Numbered from the stretch's first letter, positions 45,640-58,130 are shown. The stretch: DNA of 64,000 nucleotides from Tubiluchus corallicola (GCA_030141605.1 JAQGDQ010000338.1:1-64000); one strand, 5' to 3'. Numbers and translations are program-made. The notes: generated by a model from the sequence alone, not told the origin.

Positions 45640-47981
45640 AATCCATGATACTGTAAAAACAATGGAACTATAGGAAACTTTAGTCACTTTGAGTGTTGGT
45701 GCATACAGGTTCTGCTAGTAAATCCATGATGCTGTAAAAACAATAGAACTGTGGGTAACTTTAGTCACTTTGAGTGTTGGTGCATGCAGGTTCTGATAGT
45801 AAATCCATGATACTGTAAAAACAATAGAACTATAGGTAACTTTAGTCGCTTTGAGTGTTGGTACATGCAGGTTCTGATAGTAAATCCATGATGCTGTAAA
45901 AACAATAGAACTATAGGTAACTTTAGTCACTTTGAGCGTTGGTACATGCAGGTTCTGATAGTAAATCCATGATGCTGTAAAAACAATAGAACTGTAGGTA
46001 ACTTTAGTAGCTTTGAGTGTTGGTACATGCAGGTTCTGATAGTAAATCCATGATGCTGTAAAAGCAATAGAACTGTAGGTAACTTTAGCCACTTTGAGTG
46101 TTGGTACATGCAGGTTCTGATAGTAAATCCATGATACTGTAAAAACAATAGAACTGTAGGTAACTTTAGTCACTTTGAGTGTTGGTGCATGCAGGTTCTG
46201 ATAGTAAATCCATGATACTGTAAAAACAATAGAACTGTAGGTAACTTTAGTCACTTTGAGTGTTGGTGCATGCAGGTTCTGATAGTAAATCCATGATACT
46301 GTAAAAACAATAGAACTGTAGGTAACTTTAGTCGCTTTGAGTGTTGGTACATGCAAGTTCTGATAGTAAATTCATGATGCTGTAAAAACAATAGAACTGT
46401 AGGTAACTTTAGTCACTTTGAGTGTTGGTGCATGCAGGTTCTGATAGTAAATCCATGATACTGTAAAAACAATAGAACTGTAGGTAACTTTAGTCACTTT
46501 GAGTGTTGGTGCATGCAGGTTCTGATAGTAAATCCATGATACTGTAAAAACAATAGAACTGTAGGTAACTTTAGTCGCTTTGAGTGTTGGTACATGCAAG
46601 TTCTGATAGTAAATCCATGATACTGAAAAAACAATAGAACTGTAGGTAACTTTAGTCACTTTGAGCGTTGGTACATGCAGGTTCTGATAGTAAATTCATG
46701 ATGCTGTAAAAACAATAGAACTATAGGTAACTTTAGTAGCTTTGAGTGTTGGTACATGCAGGTTCTGATAGTAAATCCATGATGCTGTAAAAGCAATAGA
46801 ACTGTAGGTAACTTTAGCCACTTTGAGTGTTGGTACATGCAGGTTCTGATAGTAAATCCATGATACTGTAAAAACAATAGAACTGTAGGTAACTTTAGTC
46901 ACTTTGAGTGTTGGTGCATGCAGGTTCTGATAGTAAATCCATGATACTGTAAAAACAATAGAACTATAGGTAACTTTAGTCACTTTGAGCGTTGGTACAT
47001 GCAGGTTCTGATAGTAAATTCATGATGCTGTAAAAACAATAGAACTATAGGTAACTTTAGTAGCTTTGAGTGTTGGTACATGCAGGTTCTGATAGTAAAT
47101 CCATGATGCTGTAAAAGCAATAGAACTGTAGGTAACTTTAGCCACTTTGAGTGTTGGTACATGCAGGTTCTGATAGTAAATCCATGATACTGTAAAAACA
47201 ATAGAACTGTAGGTAACTTTAGTCACTTTGAGTGTTGGTGCATGCAGGTTCTGATAGTAAATCCATGATACTGTAAAAACAATAGAACTGTAGGTAACTT
47301 TAGTCACTTTGAGTGTTGGTACATGCAGGTTCTGATAGTAAATCCATGATGCTGTAAAAGCAAAAGAACTGTAGGTAACTTTAGTCGCTTTGAGTGTTGG
47401 TACATGCAAGTTCTGATAGTAAATCCATGATACTGAAAAAACAATAGAACTGTAGGTAACTTTAGTCACTTTGAGTGTTGGTACATGCAGGTTCTGATAG
47501 TAAATCTATGATACTGAAAAAACAATAGAACTATAGGTAACTTTAGTCACTTTGAGTGTTGGTGCATGCAGGTTCTGATAGTAAATCCATGATACTGTAA
47601 AAACAATAGAACTGTAGGTAACTTTAGTCACTTTGAGTGTTGGTGCATGCAGGTTCTGATAGTAAATCCATGATACTGTAAAAACAATAGAACTGTAGGT
47701 AACTTTAGTCACTTTGAGTGTTGGTACATGCAGGTTCTGATAGTAAATCCATGATACTGTAAAAACAATAGAACTATAGGTAACTTTAGTCACTTTGAGT
47801 GTTGGTGCATACAGGTTCTGCTAGTAAATCCATGATACTGTAAAAACAATAGATCTATAGGTAACTTTTAGTCACTTTGAGTGTTGGTGCATGCAGGTTC
47901 TGATAGTAAATCCATGATGCTGTAAAAACAATAGAACTGTAGGTAACTTTAGTCACTTTGAGTGTTGGTACATGCAGGTTC
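45640..47981. repeat. 81-bp minisatellite, about 29 units, with higher-order repeats
   Basis: The unit contains TAAATCCATGATACTGTAAA, AACTGTAGGTAACTTTAGTC and GAGTGTTGGTACATGCAGG. The minus-strand frame is largely open, but C-to-T changes at about 46375, 46699 and 47023 turn a Trp codon into TGA, and a single extra T near 47868 shifts the frame, so it is not a protein repeat. Variant units recur 324 bp apart (four units). Confidence 0.97.
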
Positions 47982-48249
47982 GGCAACCGACTTGCCAAAA
48001 GGAAAATTGGCCAGGTGTGAAACTGCAAATTACAGGTGAGTGCCTACTAAGTTGCATAATAGAAAAAGCTTGTTATGTAGAGACAGTAAAAATGGTATTT
48101 TGTTTAGGTTAGATTAGATAACAGATGAGATTTGATCAGATTAGATCAGTAAAAACACCATTGACAACTACCAAACAGATTTTATTTTTTTACGTAATAA
48201 CTGAGGTTATCAAAGTTCCAAACTAGAGCAAAAATAAAGATTAAGATGT
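47982..48249. other. Non-coding stretch
   Basis: Contains AGATTAGAT-type words near 48110-48150; nothing else. Confidence 0.4.
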
Positions 48250-48695
48250 TACCTTACCTTACCTCACTATGCCTTGCCTTACCATATTACAACATATTTT
48301 TCCTTACCTTATCTTATCTTACCTTAATTACCTTACCTTACCTTACCGTACCGTACCTTGCCTTGCCTTGCCTTAACTTACCTTACCTTACTTAACCTAA
48401 CCTAACCTAACCTAACCTAACCTAACCTAACCTAACCTTACCTTACCTTACCCTATTTTACCTTGCCTTACCTTACCTTTCCTTATTTTACCTTGCCTTA
48501 CCTTACATTAACTTACCTTACCTTACCTTACTTTACCTTACCTCGCTATGCCTTGCCTTACTTTACCTTACCTTACATTTACATTACCTTACATAAACTT
48601 GCCTTACCTTACCTTACTTTACGTTACCCTGCTATGCCTTGCCTTACCGTATCACAACATATTTTTCCTTACCTTATCTTACCCTACCTTACTTC
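48250..48695. repeat. (CCTTA)n pentanucleotide array with a (CCTAA)n block
   Basis: CCTTA, CCTTG and CTTTA variants surround about eight perfect CCTAA units (48392-48436). TTAGG is the arthropod telomere word, but here it is one variant block inside a longer decayed pentamer array. Confidence 0.95.
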
Positions 48696-49381
48696 ATATC
48701 ACTGTAGTTTTCTTATGTAGTAATATTACAGACACACAGCACAACAGTAGCCTTAAAATTTTGTAACATAAATTTGAACATTTTACGACTGCACCAAATG
48801 GTTGAAATTCATTAACTGCCATTTTATAGCTGTTTCAATGTCATAATGCATTTTTACGAGACTGTAAAAGTTTTCAGGTATTCATAATGCTTCTTTGTAA
48901 AGTTTCCATAGCTCACTTAGACCTTAGTCGAATTACAGTTGCTTCTGAACCTAGGAAACAGGTACTAACTTAAACTTTTTCGTCTGCCACTATAATTACG
49001 CATTAAATGCTATTATCTAATACCTTTTAACCATTTTAGCATTAGCTGTTTTGGTTTTATAAACACGTCGTTTTGGTGGTAAAACTTATTTATTTGAGAA
49101 CTGAAATACCTATGAGCCGTGCAAGAAGTTGTTGTCACTCTTATGTCTGGGAATTCTTTTCGAAGAAGTTTAGTGCTTAATCACTGAAGCTCCCTCTAGG
49201 ACACGTGGTCCTGATTTAAGGAGTAAAACAGAAACTGTTTTAGCAAATTATTCACGTGACAAATGTCTTGTGCAGATTTAAGCATTTTAAGTTTTGCTGG
49301 GTTCAATTAATATTTTTGATAATTTGATAATTTTTATCAAATTTGGCTAGTGTTTTGGCCTGTTGTCAATCTTGTTTTAAC
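48696..49381. other. Non-coding stretch
   Basis: Nothing recognised. Confidence 0.35.
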
Positions 49382-49605
49382 AATTAAGCAAAATAACAAG
49401 ACTTAGGGTTTTGGGGTAAGGGGCCCCATACAGTTTTTTCAAATGTATTACCCAAAGTAAGATATGCCGAAATATGTTTGGCGGTTTCTGCTTTTGTTCA
49501 CAAATGTGACGATACGGATGGACATCGAGATTCTGGCTACTGACCCGCCTGAGCTACTCACTGACCATATGGCGGCATTGTTTGATTATATAATGTCATA
49601 GGCGT
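49382..49605 (+). repeat. Dispersed repeat family D, copy 2
   Basis: Aligns with 2696-2925: AAGCAAAATAAC at the start, GATACGGATGGACATC, ATTCTGGCTACTGA and GGCATTGTTTGATTATATAA at the end. Confidence 0.7.
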
Positions 49606-49924
49606 ACGGGCGTATATTTTCCAGGGGGTGATAAACCATTTTTGGCGGAAAACTGCTCGGAAACTGTGCAGGATAACTTCGAGTCGGGAATTGCGTCGCC
49701 CCGCCCAATTTATCTGCATTTTTATGTTATTTCACAAGAAACGCTGCATTAATAACCTTGATTTTAGCACGCACTTTAATACTTCTTGTTTAATATCACT
49801 GTAAGAAATGTTGTACGCACAAATTAGAAAAGCTAATTACAGAATCCGTAAATGTAATATTGTACAATTCACTCTAGTGTCTATGTAAAATTGTATAATG
49901 TTAGTACAGATATTTTTGACTGCA

Positions 49925-49997
49925 ATCATTATCATCGTCATCATCATAATCATCGTTATCATCATCATCATCATCATCGTCGTCATCATCATTATCT
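49925..49997. repeat. (ATC)n tract
   Basis: ATC with GTC variants, about 70 bp. Confidence 0.95.
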
Positions 49998-50460
49998 GTT
50001 CTTGGGGGCCGCTTAGGGCTGTTAATTCAGCCCTGCCTGCAAACATACTACGAAAATTGCTCTCACAGCTAAGAATCTATTCACATTGGAACCTGGTTTA
50101 TCAACGCAACACAATCAAAGGAGCATCTTTTAGGAACCGTTCTCCGCACCAGAGATTATGTATGAGCAGAGGCGCATGCATTACTCTAATCTCTAATTAC
50201 GTGAAAAGTAATCTTACGCTAATTGCGGTCGCTACTGTTTTGTGGCTGCGACACGTTTCCGGCACGCGTCAGTAGCGTCGACTGCCCACCAGACGTTTCC
50301 GCTCCTGATGGATTTTCCGGATCACCTTTTCTTTGCGGCTTATAGCGCCACCTGTTCTTCTCAGAAAACAAAAGGCATTCAGTACAGATTTTACCTGAGT
50401 AGAAAGACGTATAGAACCTGACTGACACTTATAATAATGAATTTTCTGCCTCGGTAGGGT
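49998..50460. other. Non-coding stretch
   Basis: No gene recognised. Confidence 0.35.
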
Positions 50461-50499
50461 TCTCTAAGCAGAGTAGATGTGTAGTATATACCTGACCAG

Positions 50500-51030
50500 G
50501 GTTAAAACCATGCGATTAAGGCATGTAATAGTAGTAAAATCTTTATTTGCCAATTTAAAAACATTGACCATCATAATAAAAGACAGACACTCAGTGTTAG
50601 TTCAAATAAAAACATACACTGTTCTAGGCAAATGCGTCTGGTGCAAGCTAAACTATAAATGCAACTAGAAATTCAAAAATAAAATATAAACTAGTTTAGT
50701 AAGGTCTAGGAAAAATGTAATTACGATTTGAGTAAGTATCATCGTGTTCGTATGTCGGATATTCAAAACGAGTCATTAAATGTTTTTTTTAAATTTAGAC
50801 TTGAATATTGATAAAGAGCTGCTGTGTTTTAGTGATGTCGGTAATGAATTCCAAAGTTGAATTGCTTGCTTAGTAATGGAATTCTTTCCATATTGATTGT
50901 TCGTTCTAATGTTTCTTAAATTTAGTGTTCTGTTATTCATACTGGGGTTTTCATGAAAGGCTAAACCAAGACCAGTTGATGCTTGGACATTGGTAGCAGT
51001 TTTAATGAACGCTGAATTCGTCCTAATGAT
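50500..51030 (-). pseudogene. LINE reverse-transcriptase C-terminus, frameshifted
   Basis: On the minus strand from about 51005 to 50700 the sequence encodes STGLGLAFHENPSMNNRTLN, then RTNNQYGKNSITKQ, LWNSLPTSLKHSSSLSIFKS and, after a frameshift in a run of eight A (50783-50790), MTRFEYPTYEHDDTYSN. The L-W-N-S-L-P...S-I-F-K block is the C-terminal signature of CR1/L2-like LINEs. The 3' UTR runs down to about 50500. Confidence 0.75.
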
Positions 51031-51630
51031 TTGTAATTATTCTGCAAACCACAATTTTAAGTGAGCTGAACTGATTTGTCTTGTTTTGGCTTTATGCGAT
51101 TCAAGCTGGTATGTTGATTTAATAAGATTCGGTATGATTTCTGGCCATGGGTCTATCCTGGCCATCTTAGTTTATTTTAACCACGCACGCACGCGCGCAC
51201 GCGCACACTCGCAGTCACATTAATTTAGTCGTGAAGTGTTCGTTTTGCTTTGCTTAGGTTAAGTTAGGTTAGGTTAGGTTTGATTTTGTTTTGTCTCGTG
51301 TCTAACAGACTGAATAAAACAAAATGGCGCTGATTATGTTTGAGTAGACTAGGCTACACTTGACTAAGTTGAAGTGAATTAATTCAATTTAACTGGATTG
51401 GATAGAATTACTCTACGTGCACCGGGTGTTAGCTGGCTTGAGACGGTTCTGTTACAGTTCAACTACGTTGGGCTTAGTTATGTGTAGTTGGGCATAACTT
51501 AGTCTAGGTTGGGCTCCGTTTGGGACTTTGGTTTGGCTAGATCAGATCTTGAAAAAAGAAGAGCCAAGATTTCGTTATGAATCGTCCTTTCTTGGACCCA
51601 CTGTTGGCAAGCAATTATGAACTACCAAAA
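51031..51630. other. Non-coding stretch with decayed GGTTA-type repeats
   Basis: A (CACG)n tract lies at 51183-51205, and repeated AGGTTAGGTT, then loose GGTTTGG and TAGTT words, at 51255-51540. No gene. Confidence 0.45.
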
Positions 51631-51635
51631 CTCTT

Positions 51636-52241
51636 ACATTAAAAAGTCAAAAGCTAAAATCATGCCAAACGTTTCGACTAGCTGCTGCTGTCATCATTAG
51701 TAGTAAATTTGTAAACATCAGGCCAGTTTATATAAGCAGAGCCTATTATGCACTGATTAAGTAGTTAACAGAAGCCAAATAGGTAATGAATAAACAGACC
51801 AGTAAAAAAATTGATACAGTAACTTAAACACTAATTATGTATTTACAAAAAGCCAAATAGGTAATGATCAGACAGACCTGAAGAAAAGAAATTGATACAG
51901 TAAATTATGCATTAATGTATTTACAAAAAGCCAAATAGGTAATGATCAGACAGACCTGAAGAAAAGAAATTGATACAGTAACAAATAGCTAAGTGTTTGA
52001 AAGTAAAGCTAAAGGAATTGAACTGCTTTGTACATTAAGACAAGGCTTATTAGGGTACGTAGATAAACTTTCTTTTATTATCAAGTCCCAGTTATTTGGC
52101 TTCTGTTAGCTACTTAATTAGTGCATAATAGGCTCTGCCTATAGAAACTGGTTGTATGTTTGAAAATTTACCACTCATGATGACAGCAGCAGCCTGTCGA
52201 ACCGTTTGGCAGGATTTTAACTTTTTAATGTAAAAGTTTTT
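51636..52241. mobile_element. Fold-back element, copy A
   Basis: 51636-51781 and 52093-52241 are inverted repeats of about 146 bp. The centre carries a tandem duplication of about 75 bp (GTATTTACAAAAAGCCAAAT at about 51840 and 51915). The arms hold CGAAACGTTTGGC-type sequence beside a short GC hairpin. It is homologous to 62424-62974. Confidence 0.85.
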
Positions 52242-52690
52242 AGTAAAGTTGTGTTTTTTCATTGTATAAATGTTTTTATGCGTCTGTAATAAAAATTGAT
52301 GTACAAAACTAGTAGAAATGAGGTTAAGTTGAATTGTTTGGCCACGATGACCCTGAGCTACTCAGCAAGCTCTGCACACTCATCAACTGAGCATCACTGG
52401 GTAGATTTTTTCAAGTAATTGCACCGTGTTACTAGCATTCAATTCCCACTTCAAAAAGGGCAACTACTGTTGCTAAATGGGGGCGGATTTACGATCACCG
52501 TTCTCGATTTTGTAGCCACCTGCATCAATGGTGCATGCGTGGTATCATATCGTAGAGATGCCACTGTCACAATGGATACCAGTTTTTATAGACCTTGGAA
52601 AATTGCTCACTTTAATGGGGGAGTTTACAAGCGAATTTGGCAGCGACAAGTTTTTTAACATTGCCTAACAATGCTGAAGACAGGATGTCT
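52242..52690. other. Non-coding stretch with one small ORF
   Basis: The 79-codon ORF 52419-52658 is not recognisable. Confidence 0.3.
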
Positions 52691-52739
52691 ATTGTGCAAT
52701 GATTAAACGCGGATTACGCACGCTGAGACGACTTCTGTT

Positions 52740-53383
52740 CATGAAGCAGCAAAGAACCTAAACTCTTTTTTTATCTGTAATGAGCGAAATGATGCAGATC
52801 TTGGGGTGTATCAAATGTATCCCATAATTCCCTCGAAATCCATTGTTGCGCCTAAACATCAGAAGCAGCAGTTCGTCTATTATCAGCATGCTCAAAACTC
52901 GCAAAAGTTTTTGAGAATAGGAAGATTTCTTTGGAAACAAAAATTAGAATATTCTCAGCCTTAGTTGAAACTGTATTTCTGTATAATTCTAAGCTCTGGA
53001 CATTAAAAGCAAATGATAAAGCTGAAATCGATGCGTTTCAAAGGCGAAATTACAGAAACATTTTGGGTGTTAGATGGTCAAAGAAAACAAAGATCTATAG
53101 GAAAAAATAAAAGAAGAACCTTGGACAAGAAAAATAAAAAGGATGGATTGGGCATATGCTTAGACTACCTGATGATGTTTCAGTGAAGATAGCTCTTCAA
53201 CAAGCCAAAGAACCAGCTAAAAAACCTGCAGGAGGACAAATGTTAACATATTTAGATTTTGCACAGAAAGATTTAAACACTTCAGCATTGATCCTTAGAA
53301 ATAAATGCACTTGGGGCATTGCGGGGAGCAGGGAGTCCTGGCATAGGGAGGTAAGCAGAATCATGTCCCTGGGCGTATGATTC
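52740..53383 (+). pseudogene. LINE reverse-transcriptase C-terminal remnant
   Basis: Frame 52958-53380 reads LVETVFLYNSKLWTL, RNILGVRW, GWIGHMLRLPDD and SWHREVSRI. This order is the standard C-terminal region of endonuclease-type non-LTR retrotransposons (Y-x-x-E-x-W, R-x-I-L-G-V, W-x-G-H-x-x-R). Two in-frame TAA codons at 53108 and 53135 break it. It belongs to a different lineage from the RTE-like copy at 53.8 kb. Confidence 0.8.
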
Positions 53384-53699
53384 ATTGGATGATGATGAGT
53401 TCATCTATTGGTAGCTTACTTGTCATACAAGATCTAATAATGATATAAGCAAGCGTTTGATTTTCATTAAATCACATCAAACTGGCATGTAATGTGAATT
53501 TATGAGTTGCCAATTCAGTGGCGTTGGACCAGCAGCTCTGTTAATTTCCTGAAGTAGTTAAAATGAAATGAAGGTTGCAAAATGAATAGTGCTATATTGA
53601 ATCATCTAATGTACGCCGATGAAGCGTGTTCATTAGTTTATACACGTACTTTTATGAAAACATTAATTTACGCATATCAAAGCTTCGTAAAAGAATTCT

Positions 53700-53759
53700 A
53701 TGCTATGATATGATATGATATGATATGATATGATATGATATGATATGATATGATATGAT
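53700..53759. repeat. (ATATG)n pentanucleotide, left part
   Basis: About eleven units of TGATA; the same pentamer resumes at 54283-54305 on the other side of the LINE insertion. Confidence 0.95.
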
Positions 53760-54282
53760 CTTCTTCTTCTTCTTCTTCTCAGCTTTTCCCTATGCGGGTT
53801 CGCCGTTGTGAATAAGTCTTCTCCATGCATTCCTGTTGTTGACCATCTCTTCATTTATGTTCTTCTCTCTAAGGTCTCCGTTTATGCATTCAAACCATCT
53901 CAGCTTGGGTCGTCCTCTTTTTCTGTTTCCCAGCACTTCCATTTCCATGACCTCCCTTCCCACGTGATCTTCCCCGACTCTCGTTCTCAGGTGCCCATAC
54001 CATCGCAATCTTGCCTCTTGTATCTTTTTCGAGGCTTCCACTACTTTCACTGTTCCTCTAATGTTACTATTCCTGATTTTATCCCTTCTTGTTACTCCCA
54101 CCATCCATCTCAACATTCTCATCTCCGCCACATCCATTTTCTTCTCTTCGGTCTTCTTTAGAGGTGCTGCTTCCAGTCCATATATTAGGGCGGGTCTGAC
54201 CACTGCTTTGTGAACTTTACCTTTAAGTCTCGGAATCCTCTTATCGCATATCACACCCGAAACTTTTCGCCAGTTATTCCAT
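53760..54282 (-). mobile_element. 5'-truncated RTE-like LINE inserted in a microsatellite
   Basis: The minus strand from 54282 is continuously open to a stop at 53790. It encodes WNNWRKVSGVICDKRIP, VVRPALIYGLEA, EMRMLRWMVGVTR, ARLRWYGHL, NRKRGRPKLRW and RRLIHNGEPA. This is the C-terminus of RTE/BovB-type reverse transcriptases in correct order, with no stop or frameshift. The 3' end is a GAAGAA-type short tail (53761-53778). The same (ATATG)n sequence flanks both ends, consistent with insertion into that microsatellite. The lack of damage suggests a recent copy. Confidence 0.87.
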
Positions 54283-54512
54283 ATGATATGATATGATATG
54301 ATATGTCATTATTGCGCAGTTTTCGTCTAACCCAGTTTCATTTGACAATATTTACTGTTTTTGTCTAACTTGATTCCTACTTCCAGAGAAAAACTTCTTG
54401 GTCACATATCTGAAACTGGTACTAATAACAAGGATATGAATAGATAAAAAATGTGTATTAGCTGCCGGAGCTAATATTTTGGTCTGTAATGATGAAATAA
54501 GACCCCAATTGT

Positions 54513-55108
54513 TTAAAGCACGAGAAAACCCTTTACTTACAGATTAAAAATCCGTCTTGAAATTTTATGCCACTTACATGCAGCTTTTTTGCATGCAGGG
54601 CTAGCGTGGTAGTAACACAGTATAAAACTTGTAAATTTAAACTCCAGTGATGACCGTTAGGCACAGCCATTTTAATGGTAGGTCGTTTGAAACAAAGCAA
54701 AATCTTAAATTACTGTATCTTGTCAATTAGATTAAAAATACGTTTTTGGTTAGTGAGTGGCGCACCCTGGAGGGTGAGTCAGTGAGATTTTACCAATCGG
54801 TAATAATAATTTTCTTTTCTAGTTACATAAGTCTTTCGAGTAGGTAAGTAAAAAAATAAGTAATATAGATTTGCACAGAAAGTTTTTTGGGACATAATTT
54901 AACATTGCCTTTTCTTCCCCTAATTTACGTTTGCGCAAGCGACGTTGCGTAATGGCGACTGCGAAACAGTATTGCGGGGGATTTAAAATGAAAACAAACA
55001 AAAAATCTTTTTAACACGAGTACGATATATGCATAAAAATGCTGTAATACAGTTTTTTAAGGCGGTTTTTTGAAACCTACTTCAGGTACCCCTTTTCTTG
55101 TTATTTAA
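54513..55108. mobile_element. TTAA MITE, family B (full copy)
   Basis: It starts TTAA-AGCACGAGAAAACCC and ends GGTACCCCTTTTCTTGTTAT-TTAA. Internal blocks AAATCCGTCTTGAAATTTTA and TTACATGCAGCTTTTTTGC are shared with other copies. It is 596 bp and non-coding. Confidence 0.85.
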
Positions 55109-55349
55109 ATCATTTTATACTAGTGCATATGAAGCGTCGGTTTGACGTGATTACTTTACATATTCATACAGGCAGTTGAAGGTTACATACAATAACTGTA
55201 TTAGAAAATTGTTAAAGATTCTTTGATTGCAGTGCTCGACAAATGTGGGTAGATCGAAATATTCCTTGTTTTGATGTTATATTGCGAAATTCGTGTGACG
55301 CAATTAATTAATTATGATAATACAGTAGTATAATTTGCTGTTTAATTAG

Positions 55350-55585
55350 TTTCAAGGTCAGCTTTTGCAACAAGCTCTAAAACACAGTAAATGTAAAGTC
55401 TTCCACGTCTTACATTACAACGCGAATTCATTCTTGAAAAGTGAAACATAGTATACTTCTTTTGCAAAAGCCAATAACAATGAGGGAAATTTTCACTTGT
55501 CTGCAGGTTTTTCCATTTCTGACAGAATGTGATTTCGCACCTGATCGTCTTTCCTAGTATTTTCTCAACTAGCGTACGAGAAAAA
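55350..55585. repeat. Direct repeat pair, unit 1
   Basis: It shares AAGGTCAGCTTTTGCAACAA at the start and TTCTGACAGAATGTGATTTC plus AGTATTTTCTCAACTA at the end with 55790-55965. The minus-strand 95-codon ORF across it has no recognisable motif. Confidence 0.75.
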
Positions 55586-55789
55586 AATTTGTTTCTATGT
55601 ATCAGGCATGCAGCACGACATTCGAACACACAGCCTTTCGATTACCAGGTAAAAACAGTTAACAAATAACCCAAATTAGTTTTAAATTGGTCAGGCACTT
55701 CATTTCCCGAACAATTTATGTTTAGTTCATTTTGTCTTTTTAAGTAAGTTATTTTATTTCAGACACGATTTAAAAGTTTAAATAGTTTA

Positions 55790-55965
55790 AGGTCAGTTTA
55801 AGGTCAGCTTTTTCAACAAGCTCACACTCTAAAAGACTGTAAAATCCTCAATATTTTACAATACATCAGCAATCTTTCATTTATCTGCAGATTTTTCCGT
55901 TTCTGACAGAAGGTGATTTCCATCCAGATCGTCTTACGTAGTATTTTCTCAACTAATTTGGAGGT
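55790..55965. repeat. Direct repeat pair, unit 2
   Basis: Shorter diverged copy of 55350-55585, about 430 bp downstream in the same orientation. Confidence 0.75.
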
Positions 55966-57509
55966 TCGCGAGGGTAGTCTACGAGCATACTAATTAGAAA
56001 GGTATCTTAAGCCTATTATGGTCATTAGCAGTGTGTTAGTTTGTGTCCTAATGAGTTTGTCTATGCACGGCGCGCGCATTCTTCACAGTCCTATGTAAAA
56101 TATCATCTGTCAGTCAGTAACGTGATAAATTCGAAAGTGACGAGTTTAAAATTACTTCTTACGGGGCTCTTACCGGTTTACAAGAACTTCGTTATTATCT
56201 TTCAACCGATCCACGTTTTAGCATTGTGCAAATGACTTTGACGCCTCTTCAACTCGTACTGGTTGTAGACAGAGTTGAGAGTAGAGTAGCACACACCTGC
56301 TCAAGAGTTTCTTCTTACCTCAAGCAACCTCACTAACGTATGCTAGCATTGTTATTGACCCAAGACGTGTAAATCTTTTAACTTGTAACACCGTGAAACC
56401 TCGTGCGACTGCTGTTGATTTAACTTGATTACGTCGACAAGATTGCGTGTGGCAAAACTGACGAATTTGAACTTTCTTCATTGTTTTGCGATCACGCTGA
56501 TATTTTGGAGAATTCGTGGCGCCACTTTTAAAGTGTGTGGTATACCTCCCGTGCTGAGGTTTTCGTGCTGATCTCTCTACACGCATGAATTCTACGTCTA
56601 GTATCATTGCCACTAATACCCAGTCAAGCCATTTAAGCACGTAAATTGTGGCATTGATCTACGTTTTAACAGTCACAACACATAATACTATTTCGCATGT
56701 TTTAATTACAAATATTCAATGTTATTTTAATGGTGCGTTCAAACACCGTACGGGGCGCTTGAACTTCGAGCAAAACAAGATGACATTAGATAAGTTGAGG
56801 TCCACCTCTTTACACACATCGTTTTTGCAATTTAACGTGTTGACGTTGTAATTACAAGCCAGTGAGCTTAACATTCAGTTTGCAATACGCGTCTAAAGAT
56901 ATGACTCCATCGAGTTACTGATTCTTGTGCTCTAGTTGTTTTTATACGTCCCGCTGATGGTGGATTTCAAGGTAAGGCTGCATGGATTCATTGCTATTTC
57001 AAAAATAAAATTCGGCGTGTTCTCTATTTTGTCTGAGTATTTTGTCGGTTGCAAGAAATAATATTTTTGTCTTGATGTTGCGAAAAAAATTATTGGTAAT
57101 TTTTGGACAACAACGACGGTGATATTAGTATTAGTGGGGTAGAGATTGCCGTGGCGACTACATTGACGATGACAACAATCACAGTACAGGTGAAACCTTG
57201 CTTATACGGAGTATTCTTGGTTAAAATAAACAGTTATCTAGCTTTCGTTGATTTTTATATCAATTTTTCAAAACGTCTCTCAGTTTGATTCTGTAATACA
57301 ACAAAATAGACAAGCTTGTATTCGTACATTGCGCGTAAAAACAATTAATTATAGAATTGCGTAGATTTCGTTTTCAGCTGTTGACCTCACTTTAGTTTCT
57401 CATATCTAATCTACATGTTTTATTATGAATATCGGAAGTATAGAACCGGTTAAATTACAATTTAGCTTAAATTGTCACAAAGCAAAATGTGTTGTCCCAA
57501 ATTAACTTT
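55966..57509. other. Non-coding stretch
   Basis: Several ORFs of 60-106 codons on both strands but no motif, splice structure or composition change that supports a gene. Confidence 0.35.
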
Positions 57510-58130
57510 TTTTACCCTTATAGGGTCACGATTTTTTACAACTGATTTTGGTAACCGGGGGTAAAAAATTATCCCCACCATAATTCGTAAATTACTTTTG
57601 ATAAACCGCCGTGTTTCATTAGTAAACAGCAACAGCATAATTTGTGGTTATGCTAACTACCATAGGATACATTATATCTCTGCTTAAAGGCATGTCACTT
57701 ACTAGTAATACGAAATTTAAATTCACTTAGTTACATTCCCTTGTCTATGCTGGAATAACTGCAGACAACCGACATTGCTAGCGCGTGTGCAAAAATCATT
57801 GTTATTTTGAATATGTCTACTACTTTCTTCTTTTAGGTGGAGTAATTTGAATAACTAACATTTTGTTTTATCAGATACATCGCCCGTATAATGTATAGAC
57901 AAGCGAAGTAAAGTTTCGACAATTTTAAAAAATCGACATATTGCATTTTCACTTTTATTTCGTGGTGAGACAATGCGCCTAAAATAAATAACTGAAAGTA
58001 TTTTGTGCGCAGAACATATTTAGAAAAAGTCATAGAAAAGGTTTACTGTGATGCGTATGGTAAAAGGGTGAAATGCAAAAAACCAGTCAGGGGGTATTTT
58101 TACCCCCCGGTGACCCTATCTGGGTTAAAA
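57510..58130. mobile_element. TIR element with TAGGGTCAC ends
   Basis: The left terminus reads TTTTTTACCCTTATAGGGTC and the reverse complement of the right reads TTTTAACCCAGATAGGGTCA. Both continue into CCGGGGG(G)TAAAAA followed by a run of C. It is about 620 bp without a transposase. Superfamily not assigned. Confidence 0.65.

Noticed and set aside
45715-47793. Large minus-strand ORFs with a 27-residue repeat
   Set aside because: The frame is broken by TGA at three recurring units and by a one-base insertion near 47868; openness follows from the 81-bp period.
48392-48436. (CCTAA)n as an interstitial or terminal arthropod-type telomere
   Set aside because: It is a short block inside a longer decayed CCTTA pentamer array; the array does not end the contig and other blocks drift to CCTTG and CTTTA.
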